From Sedimentisphaerales bacterium (lineage in GTDB: Bacteria; Planctomycetota; Phycisphaerae; Sedimentisphaerales; SG8-4): a stretch of DNA of 64,000 nt. Each line of letters begins with the position of its first letter. Position 1 is the first letter of the stretch. The stretch spans positions 1-64,000 of the forward strand of contig JAFGJR010000272.1 in the NCBI GenBank assembly GCA_016928975.1. The letters run 5' to 3'. The notes under the pieces are model-generated. The model was not told the DNA's origin. It saw only the letters and a program-made list of their open reading frames with translations, and made no database searches. Positions 18,047-25,635 of the stretch are shown here, piece after piece. A program made the translations under genes and the position numbers.

Positions 18047-21000
18047 TCAATAGGAAACCTCGATCTGCTGCCGGTCTTTGATTGTGCCGGGCAGAATGAC
18101 CCATTCCTTTCCGGCGTCGAATTGCTTGTAGGGCTGGCCGTTGATGGTCACGCTCTGAATCGGCCGTTCCTTGGGGTGTCGAACGCGGACGAAGATGTTC
18201 TTCGGGCTGTTGCGCGTCGGAGGATCGACGACGGCCCGGATCTTGTCTGCCTCGGCGTCCGCCTCCAAGTGGAAGGACAGCACGCCGAAATGCGACGGTG
18301 CCCGCTCGATGCCGACTCTGTTGCCTTTTGCGAGCCAGTATCGCGGGATCGCCTGGCCCAGGTACAGGTCCGGACCCATCTGGTCATTGACGAACATCAG
18401 GCGCAGCCAGTAGGTGGACTGAGCTTCGTCGGAGGTCTTGAAGTGGTCGCCGGCCGGGTAGCCCAGCTCCGGCAACGAATGCTCGTTGCACAGCCGGATT
18501 TCCGGGTAGAAGGCGGAGGCGAAGCCGTTGAAGTAGGCCCGCAGGAAGTGCTTGACCTCGTCCCGCCACAAGTAAGGCAGCGGCCCGTCGAGCAGGTTGG
18601 CCTGCATGGAGAATCCGCCGCGAGAGAACCAGAACCGGTCGAACGAGGGAATCGCGTAGCCGTACCGCTCGGAGATGTAGAGGTTGTCTTCGTAGTCTTC
18701 GAGAACCCACTTCGTCTCGATGGCCTGCGGATCGAGCACCTGGTACGCCGGCAGGAATAGGGAGCCCTCCAGGGTTTCGCGGAGCCAGCCGTGCGCTCGC
18801 CCGCGCTCGTACAGCCGCGACGGAATCTTGGGCACATACGTGCCGTCACGCAGCTTCACGACGGGGCATTGAATCCGCGACTCCTTGATGCCGCGCATGA
18901 AGTCGTCGTAGTAGGCCTTCGCTTCCTTCTGGAGCCGTGGGCCGTCCGGGTGGCCGAAGTCGGCCAGCGCGTCGGCCAGAGATCGGAATCCCCACACAGT
19001 GGCGCTGTTCGTCGCCAGCCAGTTCCAGTAGTCCGTGACGTCCTCCAGCGAGCCGCTGGGCAGCCAGCCGTATTCGAGCACCCTGGCGCCGCTGTCGAGA
19101 GTCCGCATCGTCGCCTTGCGCTCGTTGGTGACCCAGTCGCAGGCTTTCACCAGCCCCGGCGCCGACCGCTCCATCCACTGTCGGTCGCGCGTCATCCACC
19201 AGTGTTCGCCCATGTTCCACATGACGTAGCCGTGACTCTTGTTATAGCCGCCGGTCTCGTGCCCGCCGGCGCCGTAGAACTGGCCCTCGCGGCCGGCGAA
19301 ATTGCCCGGCATCGAGACGGTGCCCTGGTAGTGCAGGAACGCGTCGAGGCTCTGTCGCGTCTGCTCGTGCATGCCGCGCCGATCCAGGTCGCTGATCATC
19401 ATCACGGACTCGTTCGGATACACGCCGTAGTGGAAGGTCCCCACGTGGGCGTGCAGCCGGTCAGAATCCAGTTCCTTGAAGCAGTTGACCAGCAGGTGCC
19501 GCAGGTGGGCCTTGTAGAAGTCATTGATCCAGGGTTCCGGCGTGTGAATCTGCGTGGCCCCAGCGGTCAGCGTCCGCCAGAACTCGCACACGCGTTTGGC
19601 GTCCGCCTCGAAGCTGCGCCCTTGCAATGACTTGATCTCCTCCTGGGAACTCAGCGTGACGGATGGGATGCAGAAGTACAAAGTCTTGGACGCCCCCGGC
19701 GCCAGATCCGCCAACCACACGGCGGCGTTGCCCTCGGTCCTGAACGTGTGTGCATCGGGCGCCTGGACGAGCAAGCGCAGCCGGGAGTCCTCGGTCATCA
19801 CCTGGCCCTGTCGCACGATCAGCTTGTCCTCGCCCTGCGAACCCGAAGACAGGCGCAGCCTGCCAGTCCCTCCCTCTACGTCGGAGACGTTGACCATTCT
19901 CACGCGGACCAGCAGGATGGTCGGGTCGTCCAGACGGATGTCCCTTAGATCGCCGTTCAGCGCGTCGAGGATGGTCGCTTGCTCGTAGTAGATTGGGCCG
20001 TCCTGCCACCACGTGTACAGAAGGGGCAGGTAGCCCTCTTCAAGTCGCTGTCCGCCTCGCAGCGCGTCCTGGGGAAGGCCCAATGAGATTCGCAGTTGGT
20101 CGCCTTTCCAATCCTTGCGGTCGCTGTCGCGAGGGCTCCTCTGGACGTTGAACCATCGGCCGACGGAGGTGACTTCGATCTCGCCGTTGGGCCGTTGCCG
20201 CATGGTGTTGCGATTTCCCGGCAGGCCGTGCACGAAGAATAGAGGGTGCTTCAGCGGCATGTCACCCCATGCCCGCGACAGCGTCTGTTCAGGTGCACCC
20301 TTGATCCGCTCGTAGATAGTCTGTCCGGTGAAGTTCGTGCGAAGGGCCTGGCGATATTGCTCCAGGGTGATCTCGTCCTGGGCATTCGTGACAAGCACGC
20401 CCAGGTCGTCCACGAGAATCCGGTCGCCCCTCGCTACCTCATCGGCGGCAAACGAGAACGGACGATGGCTCGAACGCACCGTGACGATCGTCCGATCATA
20501 CCTGGCATCAATCGGGTCGTTGGCCATCACGAGTTCCACCCGAAGCGCGCCCGCGGCCCCGGCGGGAAGCTGTAGCACGCCACCCTCGCCAACCATGAAC
20601 GGACTGTCCTCTTCCGCTGGCGCGGTCACGATGCGGCCGTTGTAGACCTCCAGCCGAATGCTCTCCTGTCCGTCCAGTCTCACCGCAGGCGTCGACGGTC
20701 GGCCGAAGTGAATCCGCAGCGCCAGTGGGCGGCAAGACGATTCCGTGAATACCTGCATCGTGCACTCCGGCAGGGGCCTGGGAGCGTTCAACCGAACCCA
20801 CAGGGTCTTTCGATAGTTGACGCCGGGTCCCTTGACGCCCTTGATCTCTTGGCTTGTGATTGGGAGGATCGTGAACGTCCAGCGCTTGCCATCCGCGTGG
20901 AGGGAGGTCTTGGCGATGATCCACTTGCCGTTGGTCCAGTCGTCCATGGCGTCCCAGCCGACGCCCCCGGCGCCGCGCTCCACGAGCACCGGATCTGCCT

Positions 21001-21280
21001 GGCCGTCCCAGGTCCTGTGCCAGTATTGTAGGCTGACCGAGCCCGGGTCCGGCAGGGCCTGTCCGTCTGCGAATTCGACGACGACTTGCCTGACTTTTCG
21101 CGGCTCCGCCCAGCGAGCCTGCGGCTGCGGAATCGCTTCTCCATCACGCGGCACAGGCACACTGAAGGGGGCAATGTCACAGTCTCCGACGGAGGCCTTC
21201 TGCTCATTGGCCCCGACGGCCGGCAATCCCGCACAGGCAAGCATGATGACCAGGACGGCGACGATCTCTGTGCTCTTCAC
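18047..21280 (-). CDS. Secreted six-hairpin-type glycoside hydrolase
   Basis: About 1077 aa from a GTG start at 21280, chosen because GGGAGG precedes it; an in-frame ATG at 21325 would add 15 residues. A signal peptide (KSTEIVAVLVIMLACAGLPAVGA) leads to an N-terminal beta-sandwich region (about 30-550) and an (alpha/alpha)6-barrel-like C-terminal half (HLRHLLVNCFKELDSDRLHAH, FHYGVYPNESVMMISDLDRRG, ENW/WNWLATNSATVWGF). The last 85 residues (RAPSHFGVLSFHLEADAEAD through GKEWVILPG) closely match the end of the 30596 protein, so the two are paralogs. The exact GH family and substrate are not clear. It probably formed an operon with the patB-like gene downstream. Confidence 0.75.
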   Translation of the reverse strand: MKSTEIVAVLVIMLACAGLPAVGANEQKASVGDCDIAPFSVPVPRDGEAIPQPQARWAEPRKVRQVVVEFADGQALPDPGSVSLQYWHRTWDGQADPVLVERGAGGVGWDAMDDWTNGKWIIAKTSLHADGKRWTFTILPITSQEIKGVKGPGVNYRKTLWVRLNAPRPLPECTMQVFTESSCRPLALRIHFGRPSTPAVRLDGQESIRLEVYNGRIVTAPAEEDSPFMVGEGGVLQLPAGAAGALRVELVMANDPIDARYDRTIVTVRSSHRPFSFAADEVARGDRILVDDLGVLVTNAQDEITLEQYRQALRTNFTGQTIYERIKGAPEQTLSRAWGDMPLKHPLFFVHGLPGNRNTMRQRPNGEIEVTSVGRWFNVQRSPRDSDRKDWKGDQLRISLGLPQDALRGGQRLEEGYLPLLYTWWQDGPIYYEQATILDALNGDLRDIRLDDPTILLVRVRMVNVSDVEGGTGRLRLSSGSQGEDKLIVRQGQVMTEDSRLRLLVQAPDAHTFRTEGNAAVWLADLAPGASKTLYFCIPSVTLSSQEEIKSLQGRSFEADAKRVCEFWRTLTAGATQIHTPEPWINDFYKAHLRHLLVNCFKELDSDRLHAHVGTFHYGVYPNESVMMISDLDRRGMHEQTRQSLDAFLHYQGTVSMPGNFAGREGQFYGAGGHETGGYNKSHGYVMWNMGEHWWMTRDRQWMERSAPGLVKACDWVTNERKATMRTLDSGARVLEYGWLPSGSLEDVTDYWNWLATNSATVWGFRSLADALADFGHPDGPRLQKEAKAYYDDFMRGIKESRIQCPVVKLRDGTYVPKIPSRLYERGRAHGWLRETLEGSLFLPAYQVLDPQAIETKWVLEDYEDNLYISERYGYAIPSFDRFWFSRGGFSMQANLLDGPLPYLWRDEVKHFLRAYFNGFASAFYPEIRLCNEHSLPELGYPAGDHFKTSDEAQSTYWLRLMFVNDQMGPDLYLGQAIPRYWLAKGNRVGIERAPSHFGVLSFHLEADAEADKIRAVVDPPTRNSPKNIFVRVRHPKERPIQSVTINGQPYKQFDAGKEWVILPGTIKDRQQIEVSY

Positions 21281-21378
21281 GGCTACGGTCCTCCCAAGAA
21301 CTCCATACGTGTCATTGGGTGTCATAGATAGGTATGTTATGCAGGAACGCCGCGCCGGGCAAGCGTCGAATGGCCGGA

Positions 21379-22572
21379 TCAGTACTTGCCGTGCTCTTGC
21401 GTCAATTCCGCGAGTCTCCTGAGCCTCTCGGGCTTGACGTGGGGCGCGACGCTGCAGGCAGAGGACAAGATGTAACCACTACCGGGCTGGCCGATAGCGA
21501 TCCTGTCCTTGACGGCCCGCTCGAAGGTCGCGTCATCGGCGTGGAGCATTTCGTTGACGGCGTCGAGATTCCCTTTGAAGAAGAACCTCTGTCCGTAGTC
21601 TGCCTTTGCCCGGACCAGATCCACCGTACCCAAGGGTGGCGGGTCCAGCGTGTCGATCCCATCGACCGAGGTCGCCGCCATCAGATCGAGGCGGTCTCCG
21701 ATGGCCCCGCAGGTGTGGACGTAGGCCTTGATGCCGTGACTTCGGATGGCTCGGAAGACCTCGTCCTCGTAAGGTGCGATGTATTCCTTGTACATCGACC
21801 GGCTGATGAATCCCGCGCCGGCGAACGCAGAGCTGACAAGGATCGCGTCGGGCTTGCAGCGAGCGTACAACTGCACCTGGGCCAGCACCATCCGTGTGAA
21901 CATCACCAGGGCCTTGCGACAAACTGCCGGCGCATCGATCAGGGCCATGAGGGCCTGCTCGTAGCCGAACAGCTCCATCAGGTGCGTGAAGGGTGAGAAC
22001 ACCTCCACATGGACCGAGACCTGCGGGGCTTGCTGCAACACCTTCTCCAGGGTACCGGTGAACCATTTCGGGTAAGCGCCGGGATCGCAGAGGTCCGCAT
22101 CCGGCTCGATGCCCCACAGCTCGGGCACGTGCCAGGTGTTCCACACATAGCCAGGCGGTAGAGATGCAAGATTTTGCGTCTCTACATTGATCGTTCGGTA
22201 GTCCGCGCGCGGCAGCCGTGATCCGTCGCTCGCGAACGTCTGCGGATTGTCATCCGGCGGGACTACCGTTTGCAGTCCCGACTTCCAGCACAGATGCTCC
22301 TGGCCTTCGATCTTCCGATAGGACTTGATCTCGCTTCGCCAATCGGCGGGCCGGCCGGGGATGTTCACCAGGATGCCGTCGAATCCGTACCGTCGCTGCA
22401 ATTCCACCAGTGCGGCCGCAAAGGTATCCGGGTCGAACCAGATGTCCGGTGGCCGGGCTTGACAGTGCAGAAAATAGTGGCCCAGCGCTAACTGACACAT
22501 CACCGGGACGCGATCCGGCGCCCGGTGCTCCATTGCTGCCAATACACGCTCTTTCGAGTTCACGACGACCAC
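21379..22572 (-). CDS. Uroporphyrinogen decarboxylase-like methyltransferase (MtaA/CmuA family)
   Basis: About 397 aa from GTG at 22572 (GTG 22563 is possible). The N-terminus NSKERVLAAMEHRAPDRVPV is typical of the URO-D superfamily branch that includes corrinoid methyltransferases; later motifs are SVHVEVFSPFTHLMELFGYE, DAILVSSAFAGAGFISRSMYKEYIAPYE, HTCGAIGDRLDLM and the C-terminal GYILSSACSVAPHVKPERL. The HTCG segment matches the zinc/substrate histidine region of the methyltransferase branch, so methyl transfer is more likely than heme synthesis. Nine codons in the first half (VETQNLASL) are supplied by a 28-bp palindromic repeat read in frame. Genes on both sides are divergent or unrelated. 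Confidence 0.83.
   Translation of the reverse strand: MVVVNSKERVLAAMEHRAPDRVPVMCQLALGHYFLHCQARPPDIWFDPDTFAAALVELQRRYGFDGILVNIPGRPADWRSEIKSYRKIEGQEHLCWKSGLQTVVPPDDNPQTFASDGSRLPRADYRTINVETQNLASLPPGYVWNTWHVPELWGIEPDADLCDPGAYPKWFTGTLEKVLQQAPQVSVHVEVFSPFTHLMELFGYEQALMALIDAPAVCRKALVMFTRMVLAQVQLYARCKPDAILVSSAFAGAGFISRSMYKEYIAPYEDEVFRAIRSHGIKAYVHTCGAIGDRLDLMAATSVDGIDTLDPPPLGTVDLVRAKADYGQRFFFKGNLDAVNEMLHADDATFERAVKDRIAIGQPGSGYILSSACSVAPHVKPERLRRLAELTQEHGKY
22158..22185. repeat. 28-bp palindromic repeat, copy C, inside a coding gene
   Basis: GTAGAGATGC ... GCGTCTCTAC, with a near-perfect palindromic centre (AAGATTTT). On the minus strand it is read as GTA GAG ACG CAA AAT CTT GCA TCT CTA, giving VETQNLASL within the URO-D-like protein without disturbing the frame. 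Confidence 0.85.
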
Positions 22573-22659
22573 CCATTTACTATTTGTGACTTACGATTTA
22601 CGATTTGCAGATAGCCGTGGCCTTGCCACAGGCCGACCTTGGCAAATGGTAAGTCGAAA
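22573..22659. repeat. Iterated A/T-rich spacer between divergent genes
   Basis: Short degenerate direct repeats such as ACTTACGATTTACGATTTGC, followed by GGCCTTGCCACAGGCC and then GGCAAATGGTAAGTCGAAAATGG. The spacer separates the URO-D-like gene (minus) from the radical SAM gene (plus). No clear promoter boxes were recognised. Confidence 0.4.
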
Positions 22660-23646
22660 ATGGGAATTCGCAAATCCAAAGTTCAGTGTGAGCTGTGTCC
22701 GAAAGGCTGCATCATCGCTGTCGGTCAGAGCGGCGAGTGCCGGGTCCGCGTCAACGTGGACGGCGTGCTTCGCTGCGTCGTGTATGGCCACCCCTGCTCT
22801 GTGAACATCGACCCGATGGAGAAAAAACCGCTATTCCATTTCCTGCCGGGCACAACGATCTTGTCTTTGGCGACGGTCGGCTGCAATCTACACTGTAAGA
22901 ACTGTCAGAACTGGGAAATCTCGCAGGCCAATCCGGAGGAGAGCCAGGCGTTTGCCTGTCCCCCGGAGAAGGTGGTGGCGCTGGCCGGTCAGTACAAGTG
23001 CCCCTCCGTCTCATACACGTACACCGAGCCGGTCACGTACTACGAGTACACGTATGATACAGCCCGGCTGGCGCGAAAGGCGGGCCTGCGCAACGTACTG
23101 GTCACCGCCGCCTATATCAATGAAGGGCCATGGCGAAAGCTCCTGGAGCACGTGGACGCCGCCAATATCAACCTCAAGTCGATCTCGGATGCGTTCTACC
23201 GGGACGTATGTTCCGCGACGCTCGAGCCGATTCAGACGGCCCTGGTTGTCGCCAAGTCGATGGGCGTGCTGGTCGAGGTGACCAACCTGATCATCCCGAC
23301 GCTGAACGACAAGCCTGAGGAGATCCAGGAGTTGACTCGTTGGGTGAAGGCGAACATGGGCGCGGAGACCCCGCTGCATTTTTTGGGTTTCTTTCCCATG
23401 TACAAGATGCGGCATCTGCCGCCGACCTCGATCCAGACGCTCGAAATGGCTCGCCATCTGGCCATCGACGAGGGGATGAAGTACGTCTATATCGGAAATG
23501 TACGAAGCGAGAAGGGTCAGAACACCTACTGCCCAAGGTGCAGCAGATTGCTGATCGAGCGGGTCGGCAGCAGCGTCCTGCAGAATCGCATGAAGGACGG
23601 CCGATGCCCGGACTGCGCCCAGGAGATTTACGGAGTGTGGAAATGA
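22660..23646 (+). CDS. amrS: AmmeMemoRadiSam system radical SAM enzyme
   Basis: About 328 aa from ATG 22660 (a TTG at 22639 would add 7 residues). The radical SAM CX3CX2C cluster motif is seen as GCNLHCKNCQNW (about residue 70). An N-terminal CELCPKGC...GECRVR cysteine cluster and a C-terminal zinc-ribbon-like CPRCSRLL...CPDCAQ are also present. SYTYTEPVTYYEY, NVLVTAAYINEGPW and LGFFPMYKMRHLPPTS are strong hallmarks of the AmrS family, which was long confused with pyruvate formate-lyase activating enzymes. Its reaction is unknown. The next two ORFs are tightly linked (ATGA overlap, then a 1-nt gap), and a MEMO-AMMECR1 fusion follows, completing the AmmeMemoRadiSam set. Confidence 0.93.
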   Translation: MGIRKSKVQCELCPKGCIIAVGQSGECRVRVNVDGVLRCVVYGHPCSVNIDPMEKKPLFHFLPGTTILSLATVGCNLHCKNCQNWEISQANPEESQAFACPPEKVVALAGQYKCPSVSYTYTEPVTYYEYTYDTARLARKAGLRNVLVTAAYINEGPWRKLLEHVDAANINLKSISDAFYRDVCSATLEPIQTALVVAKSMGVLVEVTNLIIPTLNDKPEEIQELTRWVKANMGAETPLHFLGFFPMYKMRHLPPTSIQTLEMARHLAIDEGMKYVYIGNVRSEKGQNTYCPRCSRLLIERVGSSVLQNRMKDGRCPDCAQEIYGVWK

Positions 23647-23822
23647 CGCGGAGAGCGCTCATAAGAAGACTGGTTGCCGGCTGCTGGTTGTTCGTTGTTG
23701 GTTGGGGATCACCGATCTGGAACGCGGCAGGGTGGGCTCCGCCCCCTGATTCCCTTGGCACATATCCCGGCAAAGTCGTGCCGATGGGGGACATTGACAC
23801 AGAGGCAAGGTGGAGCGGCTAA
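23643..23822 (+). CDS. Small coupled ORF with signal-like N-terminus
   Basis: 59 aa. Its ATG overlaps the stop of amrS (ATGA) and its stop lies 1 nt before the ATG of the MEMO-AMMECR1 gene, so translational coupling is likely. The N-terminus MTRRALIRRLVAGCWLFVVGW looks like a positively charged export or anchor signal; the rest (PPDSLGTYPGKVVPMGDIDT, ending EARWSG) is short and hydrophilic. Part of the hydrophobic stretch is encoded by an iterated GGTTG/TTGTT-rich sequence, so a repeat-derived artefact is possible. I do not recognise the family. Position within the operon is the main reason to consider it a real gene. Confidence 0.5.
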   Translation: MTRRALIRRLVAGCWLFVVGWGSPIWNAAGWAPPPDSLGTYPGKVVPMGDIDTEARWSG

Positions 23823-23823
23823 T

Positions 23824-25398
23824 ATGAGCACGTGGTTGAGAAGGTCCATTCCGGGTGCGTTCATTCTGTGCGTACTGTTGCTGATGATCTCGTGCAAGAA
23901 GGCGACGCCGGAGACGTCGAGCTCCCCACAGTCTGTCGCCGCCGAGGCCAAAGGCGGCCGGCCGCCGGTCAAGGACGTGATGCGGTCGACGCTGGCCGGC
24001 ACATGGTACAATGCGGACCCTGCGGCGCTGCGAACGGAGATCGCCGGTTACTTCGAGCAGGTGACGATCGACCCTCGCGACGATGTGATCGGCTTGATCC
24101 TGCCGCACGCCGGCTACAAATACTCCGGCCGAACCGCAGCCCACGCCATCCAGTCGCTCGGACGCGAGTACGCCCGCGTTGTCGTCATCGGCCCGACACA
24201 TCGCCTGCCCATGGAGGAGATGCTCAGTGTGCTGCGAGCGACCCACTACCAGTCACCCCTGGGAGAGATTCCGCTCGACGTGGAATTCATCGAGCGGCTC
24301 CTGACGTATCCGATCTTCCGCGACGTCCCGGCCGCTCACAAGGACGAGCACAGCGTTCAAATCGAGGTGCCGTTGCTGCAATACAAGCTCGGCGAGTTCA
24401 AGCTCGTGCCCATCGTTGCAGGGCAGTGCACCTATGAGACGGTCGAGCGGGCCGGCAAGATTCTGGCGAGCCTGATCGACAAGGACACGCTCGTCGTCGC
24501 CAGCTCCGATTTCACGCACTACGGCCCGCAATACGAATACGTCCCATTCAGCAGCGACATCCCGGAGAACCTCAAGAAGCTCGATATGGACGCGTTCGCG
24601 TTCATCTCGAAGAAAGACCCTCGCGGGCTGCTGGAGTACAGGCGCAAGACCGGCGTCACCATCTGTGGTTATGTGCCGATTTCCATCCTGCTCGCCATGC
24701 TCGGCGACACCGCACAGCCCGAACTGGTCGAGTACATCACCTCTGGCGCGCTGATGAACGACTCCACGAACTCGGTCAGCTACGTGTCGGCAGCCATTCA
24801 CGGCGTCTGGCAGCCCGCCGGGCCGCCGGCCGCACAGGCCAGCCCCGGCGCGCTCTCGCAGGAGGACAAGAAGGTCCTCCTGTCGCTCGCTCGCAAGGCG
24901 ATTTCATATGCACTGGACAAGCAGCGTATGCCGGACGTGGCGGACCTCCACATCACGCCCAGCGAGGCAATGAAGGCGCCGCGGGCAGCGTTCGTAACGT
25001 TGAAGAAGCACGGGCAGCTTCGCGGTTGCATCGGCGACATCTTCCCCCAACGGCCCTTGCACAAGTCTGTGATCGCCAACGCGGTTTACGCTGCCTTCGC
25101 GGACCGGCGGTTCCCCCAATTGCAGAAGGACGAGTGCAACCAGATCAGGATCGAGATCTCCGCGCTGACACCTCCGTCGCCGGTGGCATCAGCCCAGGAG
25201 ATTCGCATCGGCACCGACGGCATGGTCCTGAACAAGGATGGTCGCTCGGCCGTGTTCCTGCCGCAGGTGGCGCCGGAACAGGGCTGGGATTTGGAAACGA
25301 CCCTGACGCACCTATCGATGAAGGCGGGCTTGGCCCCCGATGCCTGGAAGCAAGGGGCGAGCTTTCAGGTCTTCCAGGCCGAGGTTTTCGGTGAATAG
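23824..25398 (+). CDS. amrBA: Lipoprotein fusion of MEMO (AmrB) and AMMECR1 (AmrA)
   Basis: 524 aa from ATG 23824. The N-terminus MSTWLRRSIPGAFILCVLLLMISC ends in a lipobox-like LMISC, predicting a lipoprotein and extracytoplasmic location. Residues about 55-330 form a MEMO/AmrB domain: GTWYNADP, LPHAGYKYSGR, IGPTHR, DEHSVQIEVPLLQY, SSDFTHYG and TICGYVPI, which retain the histidines and cysteine aligned with the metal ligands of human MEMO1. Residues about 345-524 form AMMECR1/AmrA with its signature LRGCIGD, then FADRRFPQL and LPQVAPEQGWD. The two proteins are separate in many genomes, and both are usually regarded as cytoplasmic; the predicted export is unusual. Function unknown. A foldback element follows 4 bp after the stop. 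Confidence 0.92.
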   Translation: MSTWLRRSIPGAFILCVLLLMISCKKATPETSSSPQSVAAEAKGGRPPVKDVMRSTLAGTWYNADPAALRTEIAGYFEQVTIDPRDDVIGLILPHAGYKYSGRTAAHAIQSLGREYARVVVIGPTHRLPMEEMLSVLRATHYQSPLGEIPLDVEFIERLLTYPIFRDVPAAHKDEHSVQIEVPLLQYKLGEFKLVPIVAGQCTYETVERAGKILASLIDKDTLVVASSDFTHYGPQYEYVPFSSDIPENLKKLDMDAFAFISKKDPRGLLEYRRKTGVTICGYVPISILLAMLGDTAQPELVEYITSGALMNDSTNSVSYVSAAIHGVWQPAGPPAAQASPGALSQEDKKVLLSLARKAISYALDKQRMPDVADLHITPSEAMKAPRAAFVTLKKHGQLRGCIGDIFPQRPLHKSVIANAVYAAFADRRFPQLQKDECNQIRIEISALTPPSPVASAQEIRIGTDGMVLNKDGRSAVFLPQVAPEQGWDLETTLTHLSMKAGLAPDAWKQGASFQVFQAEVFGE

Positions 25399-25402
25399 CA
25401 GG

Positions 25403-25623
25403 AGTCTCTGCAAAATGGAGATTAGGCTTATATTATTCAAGGAAATCAGCTTTGGGATTTCCTTGAAGAATCACTTGTGTGATGTGCTGCGCACGCCTCA
25501 TCGCGCAACACGCAGCATCGAAAGGGTATGCCTTGAACGCCTTCATCCGCCGTTTCGGAAGGCAGAATCAAGAAAACGATTTTTCCTTCCTCAAGTAAGC
25601 CTAATCTCCATTTTGCAGAGACT
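25403..25623 (+). repeat. Foldback element, copy 3 (221 bp)
   Basis: Perfect 28-bp terminal inverted repeats (outer AGTCTCTGCAAAATGG, inner ATTAGGCTTA). The interior has the nested inverted repeat TTCAAGGAAATC / GATTTCCTTGAA and a CGATTTTTCCTTCC block shared with copy 2 in reverse orientation, plus about 40 bp of extra sequence. No target duplication is visible. It fills the 237-bp gap between the MEMO-AMMECR1 gene and the membrane redox gene and ends 12 bp before the latter's ATG, so it forms the 5' leader of that gene. Confidence 0.85.
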
Positions 25624-25635
25624 TATCGAGCACGA

